A DNA stretch of 64,000 nt from Bufo bufo (taxonomy: Eukaryota > Chordata > Amphibia > Anura > Bufonidae), in assembly GCF_905171765.1 (NCBI RefSeq), contig NC_053390.1, positions 301,113,122 through 301,177,121 of the forward strand, in the 5' to 3' direction. Below are positions 56,065-64,000 of the stretch, one piece after another. The notes under the pieces are model-generated. The model was not told the origin of the DNA. It saw only the letters and a list, made by a program, of their open reading frames with translations, and ran no database searches. Position 1 is the first letter of the stretch. Each line of letters starts with the position of its first letter. The position numbers were made by a program, and so were the translations under genes.

Positions 56065-58612
56065 GTACCCCCCTTCTACGGGTGACCTCCGGACACCCCG
56101 GACCAACCTTATCCGGATGGGACCTATGAAAAGCCCTCACCAGTCGGCTGGCGTTGACATCCATTGCCGGAACCCACATCCTCTCCTCAGGGCCGTATCC
56201 CCTCCAGTGCACCAGGTACTGAAGGGAACCCCGAAGAACTCTAGAGTCGAGAATCCTGGAGTTCTCAAACTCCAAGTTTCCCTCGACTAGAACAGGAGGA
56301 GGAGGCAATGGCGATGGTTCCACCGGTCTCACGTATTTTTTTAGTAAAGACCTGTGGAACACATCATGGATCCTCCAAGTCTGCGGAAGATCCAGCCGAA
56401 ACGTTACAGGATTGATCACCGCAGAAATTTTATACGGACCAATAAATCTTGGACCCAGTTTCCAAGATGGCACTCTCAATTTGATATTCTTAGTGGACAA
56501 CCACACCAGATCACCCACACACAGGTCCGGACCAGTCACACGTCTCTTGTCAGCCATTCGTTTATACCTCTCACCCATCTTCTCCAAATTCCCTTGAATC
56601 CTCCGCCAGATGGAGGATAATGCAGAAGAGAATCTCTCCTCCTCTGGCATCCCAGAGGAACTAGTCCCAGAAAAGGTACCAAACTGAGGATGGAAACCGT
56701 ATGCGCCAAAAAATGGCGACTTACCCGTGGACTCCTGCCTACGGTTATTCAACGCAAACTCTGCTAAGGACAAGAATGAGGACCAGTCCTCCTGATTCTC
56801 AGCCACAAAGCACCTCAAGTAGGTCTCAAGGTTTTGATTAGTACGCTCCGTCTGACCATTCGACTGCGGATGAAAAGCCGAAGAAAATGAAAATTGAATG
56901 CCAAGCCGAGAGCAGAATGCCCTCCAAAACCTGGAGACAAACTGCGTGCCCCTATCAGAGACCACATCCGAAGGAATACCATGCAATTTCACAATATTAT
57001 CCACAAAAATCTGCGCAAGAGTCTTAGCGTTAGGCAGACTAGTTAGTGGTATAAAGTGAGCCATTTTACTGAAATGGTCAACTACCACCAAAATCACTGT
57101 TCTCCCGGAGGAACTCGGCAAATCCGTAATAAAGTCCATAGACAAATGCGTCCAAGGACGAGACGGAATCGACAATGGAAGAAGTGAACCAGCCGGTCGA
57201 GTATGAGCAACCTTTGACCGAGCGCAGGTTTCACAAGCTGTCACGTAATTCTCAATGCTCTTACGTAACCCTGGCCACCAGAACCTCCGAGATACTAGAT
57301 CACAGGTGGACTTACCACCAGGATGTCCAGCGAGGACAGTATCGTGATGTTCCTTGAACACCTTATATCGCAGGCTCTCAGGAACAAACAACCTCCCTGG
57401 GGGACAAGAACCAGGAGCCCCCTCCTGGGCTCCCAACACCTCCATCTCCAATTCAGGGTACAGAGCGGAGACCACCACCCCATCCGCTAAAATCGGCGCA
57501 GGATCCTCTGAATCACCTCCCCCAGGAAAGCTGCGAGACAAGGCATCTGCCTTGACGTTCTTGACCCCTGGGCGAAAGGTAACCACAAAATTAAACCTGG
57601 TAAAAAACAGTGACCATCTGGCCTGCCTAGGGTTCAGACTCTTGGCAGATTGCAGGTAAGCCAAATTATTATGGTCCGCATACACCGTAACGGGGTGAGA
57701 CGCCCCCTCTAACCAGTGACGCCATTCCTCAAAGGCCAACTTGATAGCCAACAACTCTCTATCTCCAACATCATAATTCCTCTCGGCGACCGAGAGCTTC
57801 TTGGAGAAAAAGGCACACGGGACCCACTTGCCAGGAGATGAACCCTGTGACAGCACCGCTCCAACCCCCACCTCTGATGCATCAACCTCCACTACGAATG
57901 GCTGAGACACATCCGGCTGCACCAGAATGGGAGCAGACGCAAAACTCTCCTTAATAGCCGAAAAGGCCTGCAATGCCTCATCTGACCAGACAGAGACATC
58001 GGCGCCCTTCTTGGTCATATCAGTGAGAGGTTTTACTATGGTGGAATAATTCGAAATAAATTTTCTATAATAATTCGTAAACCCCAAGAACCGCATCAAA
58101 GCTTTCTGATTCTCTGGTCGGTCCCACTCCAGAACCGCCCAGACCTTTTCGGGGTCCATACGAAAACCAGAATCAGAAAGCATGTATCCCAAGAACGGAA
58201 GCTCTTGCACCGCAAACAAACATTTCTCCAATTTGGCATATAATTTATTCTCCCGAAGGATCGTCAAAACCTGTCTCACATGATCCTGATGGGTCTTCAG
58301 ATCAGGAGAATAAATTAAAATGTCATCCAGGTAAACTACTACGAACCTCCCTACCAAATGATGAAAAATGTCATTGACGAATCGCTGAAATACTGCTGGC
58401 GCGTTCGTCAACCCAAAAGGCATAACCAGGTTCTCAAAATGACCCTCGTGCGTATTGAAGGCCGTTTTCCACTCATCCCCCTCCTTGATTCTGATCAGAT
58501 TGTAGGCCCCTCTCAAATCCAACTTGGAGAACACCTTGGCTCCAACAATCTGATCAAAAAGATCAGAGATCAAAGGCAGGGGATATGGATCCCGAACTGT
58601 AATACGGTTCAA
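56021..58612 (-). pseudogene. Pol: RT (partial), RNase H, integrase, chromodomain
   Basis: The 863-codon frame starts inside the RT, after a one-base T insertion near 58625 that splits it from upstream KKKDGPLRPCLDF. Domains: RT with VVVYLDDILIYS (YLDD 94-97), RNase H VEVDASEVGVGAVLSQ and YADHNN, integrase zinc finger HHDTVLAGH with CETC, core LSMDFITDLP, SDRGTQFVSRFWRAF and HPQSNGQTERTNQNLE (DDE), and a C-terminal chromodomain LQYLVHWRGYGPEERMWVPA. The chromodomain would guide insertion to modified chromatin. It is intact over this stretch, but no full polyprotein can be made. Confidence 0.93.
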
Positions 58613-59930
58613 TTCCCGAAAAATCCAAACACGGTCTCAGTGGTCCATCCTTTTTCTTCACAAAGAACAAACCTACTGCCACTGGAGACTTAGGCTACTT
58701 TCACACTAGCGTTGTTTTAATCCGGCGTTCAATTCCGACACCGGAACTGCCCGCCGGATCCGGAAAGACGTGTGAAAACGGATTACATTTGAATCCTGAT
58801 CAGGATTTTGATCACAATGAAAAAATGCATTGGAAAAAACGGATCCGCCATTTATGGACTTTAACTTTTTTTTCACAATTCTCGGGTTTAACATGCAAAA
58901 GCCGGATCCGTTTTGACTGAACACACAGCGCCAGATCCGGCGTTAATGCAAGTCAATGGGAAAAAGGCCTGATCCGGCGTCCAGTCAAAGTGTTCAGGAT
59001 TTTTGTCCGGAGGTAAAAATACTGCATGCTACATTTTTCTGAAAAGCCTGATCAGTCAAAAAGACTGAACTGAAGACATCCTGATGCATCCTGAAGGACT
59101 GACTCTCCATTCAGAATGCATGGGGATAAAACTGATCAGTTCTTTTCCGGATTTGAGCCCCTAGGACGGAACTCAGCGCCGGAAAAGAAAAATGCTAGTG
59201 TGAAAGTACCCTTAGATGCTCTAATATGACCCTTTGCCAAACTCTCGGCGACATACTTTCGCATGACCTCTCTTTCGGGTTGAGAGAGGTTGTAAAGCCG
59301 AGACTTTGGCAATTTAGCCCCCGGAATGAGATTAACTGGACAATCATAGTCTCGATGAGGGAGCAATTCCTGAGCCCCACCCTCCGAAAAGACATCCGCA
59401 AAATCTGAGAGATACTGAGGTAAAGCCGTAATGGACACACCAGAGATAGATGTGCCAAGACAATTATCCGAACAAAACTCACTCCAACCAATGATTTGTC
59501 TTGTTTGCCAGTCTATAATTGGGTTATGTCTAGTCAACCATGGCAAGCCCAAAACTATAGGAGCTGGCAAATCCTTAATGACAAAACAAGAAATAATTTT
59601 AACATGTGAATCACCCACCCTTAAGTGAATACCATGAACAATGTGAGTAAGGCTCCTTTGAGAAAGAGGGGAAGAATCAATTGCAAAAACACGAATCTCG
59701 TTCTCTACTTAGTCCTAGGTTTTGAAGGAAAAGAAAGTCAATTAGGTTTACCCCAGCACCACAATCAAGGAATACATCAACAAAAACATTTTTTGACTCT
59801 AGCGCCACCATAGCTGGAAGGAGAAAAAAGGGAACTGCAGGGAGCTTGCATACCTGCCTGCTCCATCATACCATTCGTACTACCAAGTGTCAGGGAAGTT
59901 TTTTTTTTCTTTTTTCTTTTTCTCTTCCAC
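58613..59930 (-). pseudogene. Protease and N-terminal RT, broken by a MITE
   Basis: On the minus strand near 59730-59790 the frame gives FLDCGAGVNLIDF, an aspartic protease active site with Cys in place of the usual Ser/Thr (DCG). Then VIKDLPAPIVLGLPWLTRHN and the RT start (YLSDFADVFSEGG, CPVNLIPGAKLPKSRLYNLS, YVAESLAKGHIRAS) down to 59215. The MITE at 58693-59211 follows, and the RT resumes as SPVAVGLFFVKKKDG at about 58690. A frameshift follows at about 58625. Several stops lie between 59619 and 59930. Confidence 0.85.
58693..59211. mobile_element. TTA-flanked MITE (PIF/Harbinger-like)
   Basis: 519 bp with inverted ends ggctactttcacactagc and gctagtgtgaaagtaccc, flanked by TTA at 58690-58692 and 59212-59214. 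A 3-bp TWA duplication is the mark of PIF/Harbinger elements. The interior has aatccggcg and ggatccg(t/c) inverted motifs. It interrupts the gypsy RT and has no ORF. Confidence 0.88.
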
Positions 59931-60428
59931 CTATGGTTTAACAAAAGGACAAGCAAAAATAAAATGAACCCTCTTTTCACAATAGTAACATAGTTTTTGC
60001 ACTTTCCTAAAGTCTCTACTATCAGAATGGCAAGAAACCTGACCCAACTGCATGGGTTCCTCCGCTACCCCAGAGTTACCTGTAAAATCACTCGGGGAGG
60101 CAGTAGAGACGAAACCACTCACAGAAGGGGTACCTTGCGTGGAGGAAGCCTTATACCTCTCTCTGATACGTCTATCTAGTCGTACTGCTAAAGACATAGC
60201 GTTCTCCAAAGAGTCTGGGTATTCATGAAAAGCAAGGGCATCCTTCAATCTTTCAGATAACCCCTGACAAAACTGACTACGTAACGCGGGATCATTCCAC
60301 TCTGATTCAGTAGCCCACCTCCTAAACTCAACACAGTAAGCCTCTGCAGTAAGTTCCCCCTGAACCCCGTAGCTCCACAACCTCTAGGGATACTGCAAGC
60401 GGTCAACCAGTGCTTCAATTGACGCCAT
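59931..60428 (-). pseudogene. Gag, with large N-terminal deletion and a stop
   Basis: An ATG at 60428 starts MASIEALVDRLQYP, meets a TAG, and continues in the same frame with LWSYGVQGELTAEAYCVEFR. Capsid-like sequence follows (CQGLSERLKDALAFHEYP), then a CCHC knuckle CYYCEKRVHFIFAC. Sushi-type gags are usually several hundred residues, so most of the N-terminal half seems deleted between YP and LWSYG. Non-functional. Confidence 0.85.
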
Positions 60429-60473
60429 CAAAAAACCGCTGAGTAATGACAGTCACAGTATGGCGGATTATAA

Positions 60474-60969
60474 TGTCACGGTGGGCGTGCACTCAGACTC
60501 ACAGATAACCCACCAACCACGCTCTGGGCGAGAGACAGGGGAAGGGTCACCTCCTAGCTATTCCCTGACCTCTTTCCCTGCACTGCTCAGCCCACATGCA
60601 GACCTTTATGGTAGGTATGATGTGTCCCCGTGCCTGGGCTGAAACACCCTAAATTCTCTAAGATGGTGAAGAGGGGAAATAGGAGCAGCCTGCTCGCACA
60701 GAACCTGGATGGGAGAGATGACACAAAACAACCAAACTAGAAATCACACTTATCTTTCTGAACTGGAACAGACAACCTTCCTTCCTAGCTTCCAAAACCA
60801 CAATGATTCCTATAATCCGCTTAGATCACTGGGATGGTATGCTATTTAAACTAATGACCTCACCCAGTGCACCTGATGAGAGGCGGATCCAGCACGGCTC
60901 CAAAACAAACACTAAACTCATGCTGCTATCCTGGCCGACCTCTGCACATCGTCATAGCGGGGCATGACA
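60474..60969 (-). repeat. 5' LTR of the chromodomain gypsy
   Basis: 496 bp, same length as the 3' LTR with about 19 substitutions. The internal sequence after it (minus strand ttataatccgccatactg) has no obvious TGG-type primer-binding site. Confidence 0.92.
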
Positions 60970-63900
60970 CACACACGCTGGCAGGCAACTGCAATTATTT
61001 TACAGTGAAAAAATTGTTTTACTGTTTTAAATGCAAGCTACTGTGACACCAGATATGAGTAGTGGGCACAGTACATGCTGTGGGCCTAACACACATGCTG
61101 GCAAGCAACTGCAATTATATTACAGTGAAAAAAATTGTTTTACTGTTTTAAATGCAAGCTACTGTGACACCAGATATGAGTGGTGGGCACTGGCAGTAGT
61201 GGGCACAGTACACGCTGTGGGCCTGACACACGCTGGCAGGCAACTGCAATTATTTTACAGTGAAAAAATTGTTTTACTGTTTTAAATGCAAGCTATTGTG
61301 ACACCAGATATGAGTAGTGGGCATAGTACACGCTGTGGGCCTGACACACATGCTGGCAGGCAACTGCAATTATATTACAGTGAAAAAATTGTTTTACTGT
61401 TTTAAATGCAAGCTACTGTGACACCAGATATGAGTGGTGGGCACTGGCAGTAGTGGGCACAGTACACGCTGTGGGCCTGACACACACGCTGGCAGGCAAC
61501 TTCAATTATATTACAGTGATTTTTTTTTTTACTGTTTTAAATGCAAGCTACTGTGACATCAGATATGAGTGGTGGGCACTGGCAGTAGTGGGCACAGTAC
61601 ACGCTGTGGGCCTGACACACACGCTGGCAGGCAACTGCAATTATATTACAGTGAAAAAATTGTTTTACTGTTTTAAATGCCAGCTACTGTGACACCAGAT
61701 ATGAGTGGTGGGCACTGGCAGTAGTGGGCACAGTACACGCTGTGGGCCTGACACACACGCTGGCAGGCAACTGCAATTATATTACAGAGATTTTTTTTTT
61801 TACTGTTTTAAATGCAAGCTACTGTGACACCAGATATGAGTAGTGGGCATAGTACACGCTGTGGGCCTGACACACACGCTGGCAGGCAACTGCCATTATA
61901 TTACAGTGAAAAAATTGCTTTACTTTTTTAAATGCAAGCTACTGTGACACCAGATATGAGTAGTGGGCACAGTACACGCTGTGGGCCTGACACACACGCT
62001 GGCAGGCAACTGCAATTATTTTACAGTGAAAAAATTGTTTTACTGTTTTAAATGCAAGCTACTGTGACACCAGATATGAGTAGTGGGCACAGTACACGCT
62101 GTGGGCCTGACACACATGCTGGCAGGCAACTGCAATTATATTACAGTGAAAAAATTGTTTTACTGTTTTAAATGCAAGCTACTGTGACACCAGATATGAG
62201 TGGTGGGCACTGGCAGTAGTGGGCACAGTACACGCTGTGAGCCTGACACACACGCTGGCAGGCAACTGCAATTATATTACAGTGAAAAAATTGTTTTACT
62301 GTTTTAAATGCAAGCTACTGTGACACCAGATATGAGTGGTGGGCACTGGCAGTAGTGGGCACAGTACACGCTGTGGGCCTGACACATACGCTGGCAGGCA
62401 ACTGCAATTATATTACAGTGAAAAAATTGTTTTACTGTTTTAAATGCAAGCTACTGTGACACCAGATATGAGTGGTGGGCACTGGCAGTAGTGGGCACAG
62501 TACACGCTGTGGGCCTGACACATACGCTGGCAGGCAACTGCAATTATATTACAGTGAAAAAATAGTTTTACTGTTTTAAATGCAAGCTACTGTGACACCA
62601 AATATGAGTAGTGGGCACAGTACACGCTGTGGGCCTGACACACACGCTGGCAGGCAACTGCAATTATTTTACAGTGAAAAAATTGTTTTACTGTTTTAAA
62701 TGCAAGCTACTGTGACACCAGATATGAGTAGTGGGCACAGTACACGCTGTGGGCCTGACACACATGCTGGCAGGCAACTGCAATTATATTACAGTGAAAA
62801 AATTGTTTTACTGTTTTAAATGCAAGCTACTGTGACACCAGATATGAGTGGTGGGCACTGGCAGTAGTGGGCACAGTACACGCTGTGAGCCTGACACACA
62901 CGCTGGCAGGCAACTGCAATTATATTACAGTGAAAAAATAGTTTTACTGTTTTAAATGCAAGCTACTGTGACACCAGATATGAGTGGTGGGCACTGGCAG
63001 TAGTGGGCACAGTACACGCTGTGGGCCTGACACATACGCTGGCAGGCAACTGCAATTATATTACAGTGAAAAAATTGTTTTACTGTTTTAAATGCAAGCT
63101 ACTGTGACACCAGATATGAGTGGTGGGCACTGGCAGTAGTGGGCACAGTACACGCTGTGGGCCTGACACACACGCTGGCAGGCAACTTCAATTATATTAC
63201 AGTGATTTTTTTTTTTACTGTTTTAAATGCAAGCTACTGTGACATCAGATATGAGTGGTGGGCACTGGCAGTAGTGGGCACAGTACACGCTGTGGGCCTG
63301 ACACACACGCTGGCAGGCAACTGCAATTATATTACAGTGAAAAAATTGTTTTACTGTTTTAAATGCCAGCTACTGTGACACCAGATATGAGTGGTGGGCA
63401 CTGGCAGTAGTGGGCACAGTACACGCTGTGGGCCTGACACACACGCTGGCAGGCAACTGCAATTATATTACAGAGATTTTTTTTTTTTACTGTTTTAAAT
63501 GCAAGCTACTGTGACACCAGATATGAGTAGTGGGCATAGTACACGCTGTGGGCCTGACACACACGCTGGCAGGCAACTGCCATTATATTACAGTGAAAAA
63601 ATTGCTTTACTTTTTTAAATGCAAGCTACTGTGACACCAGATATGAGTAGTGGGCACAGTACACGCTGTGGGCCTGACACACACGCTGGCAGGCAACTGC
63701 AATTATTTTACAGTGAAAAAATTGTTTTACTGTTTTAAATGCAAGCTACTGTGACACCAGATATGAGTAGTGGGCACAGTACACGCTGTGGGCCTGACAC
63801 ACATGCTGGCAGGCAACTGCAATTATATTACAGTGAAAAAATTGTTTTACTGTTTTAAATGCAAGCTACTGTGACACCAGATATGAGTGGTGGGCACTGG

Positions 63901-64000
63901 CAGTAGTGGGCACAGTACACGCTGTGAGCATGACACACACGCTGGCAGGCAACTGCAATTATATTACAGTGAAAAAATTGTTTTACTGTTTTAAATGCAA
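60970..64000. repeat. 120/136-bp tandem array, right part, with higher-order repeat
   Basis: About 23 units. Long (136 bp) and short (120 bp) units alternate in a pattern that repeats with a period of about 1,686 bp: 61390-62314 corresponds to 63076-64000, including private variants such as caacttcaattatattacag and attacagagatttttt. A smaller duplication of about 656 bp is nested in it. The 79-codon frames at 61453 and 63139 are identical for this reason and are not genes. The array passes the end of the window. Confidence 0.92.

Larger units (their letters stand above)
55569..60969 (-). mobile_element. Older chromodomain Ty3/gypsy retrotransposon
   Basis: LTRs of 496 bp at 55569-56064 and 60474-60969 begin TGTCACGG and end GCATGACA. 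About 19 differences were seen by eye (near 4%), so it is older than the PNMA-type element. The target duplication looks like cacac, but the array itself is rich in cacac. The interior (minus strand) has a shortened gag, protease, RT broken by a MITE, then an open RT-RNase H-integrase-chromodomain frame. The type resembles vertebrate sushi-like chromoviral elements. Confidence 0.93.
49919..64000 (-). mobile_element. hAT-D element, left end to beyond the window
   Basis: The left end reads tagagatgtcgcgaacataa with gttcgcgaacggcgaac subterminal repeats, a hAT terminus. Eight bases before it (ctttttac) would be the target. Going right: a truncated second transposase segment (50287-50787), a 1-kb non-coding stretch (50788-51763, with two similar tcccctatc(c/a)gggg blocks), the decayed transposase (51764-54951, minus), and the 120/136-bp array (54985 onwards) that is still running at 64000. 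A chromodomain gypsy interrupts the array. The right end is outside the window. Confidence 0.8.

Noticed and set aside
61453..63378. Identical 79-codon frames at 61453 and 63139
   Set aside because: They are translations of the tandem array, duplicated with its higher-order period.

Overview
The window looks like vertebrate, most likely anuran amphibian, nuclear DNA. It holds one spliced antigen-receptor V gene with its recombination signal, one olfactory receptor relic and one processed copy of a cellular gene (CENPL). Nearly everything else is transposable elements of the kind that fill large frog genomes: hAT, Tc1/mariner, TTAA- and TWA-type foldback elements, Ngaro/DIRS, Penelope and Ty3/gypsy. 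The species cannot be named from the sequence. All family calls come from reading motifs, not from database searches.

Left part (1-17,100). Bases 1-3036 and 11,620-14,543 are direct copies, differing at roughly a dozen single bases by eye. Each carries a hAT transposase tail, an SGNH-hydrolase ORF and the end of a tyrosine recombinase from an Ngaro/DIRS retrotransposon, all on the minus strand. Copy 1 ends at 3036, fused in frame to a Penelope-like reverse transcriptase. Copy 2 continues into the rest of its Ngaro element (YR, RNase H, RT to about 17,104), which is broken by a foldback MITE. Between the copies lie the Penelope element, a 4.1-kb TTAA-flanked non-autonomous element inserted in it, and a complete IGHV-type gene (leader exon, 97-bp intron, V exon, RSS). 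The layout suggests a tandemly duplicating V-gene cluster.

Middle (17,100-45,860). Three hAT copies are nested with other elements. hAT-A (+ strand) is interrupted by a block at 18,519-24,235 holding foldback repeats, a TTAA MITE and two dead Tc1-like elements. It is interrupted again by a complete 9.2-kb hAT-B (24,437-33,682, exact 8-bp target duplication). hAT-B contains a roughly 4-kb, 141-bp satellite and a 999-codon transposase frame with two stops. The 3' part of hAT-A holds two degenerate antisense 18S rRNA segments. hAT-C (about 35.1-45.86 kb) contains a CENPL processed pseudogene, which is itself split by a very young Ty3/gypsy element (36,914-44,620). That gypsy has 929-bp LTRs differing at one base seen, an intact 1,973-codon gag-pol frame and a PNMA-type gag.

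Right part (45,860-64,000). Short foldback repeats come first, then an olfactory receptor gene with a single premature stop (47,094-48,035), more foldbacks, and a fourth hAT (hAT-D) that starts at 49,919 and runs past the window. Its frameshifted transposase (51,764-54,951) is followed by a 120/136-bp tandem array with a roughly 1,686-bp higher-order repeat. The array is split by an older chromodomain Ty3/gypsy (55,569-60,969) that has a deleted gag and a TTA-flanked MITE in its RT.

The only genes that look intact are the IGHV-type gene and the gag-pol of the young gypsy. The rest is decayed or non-coding.
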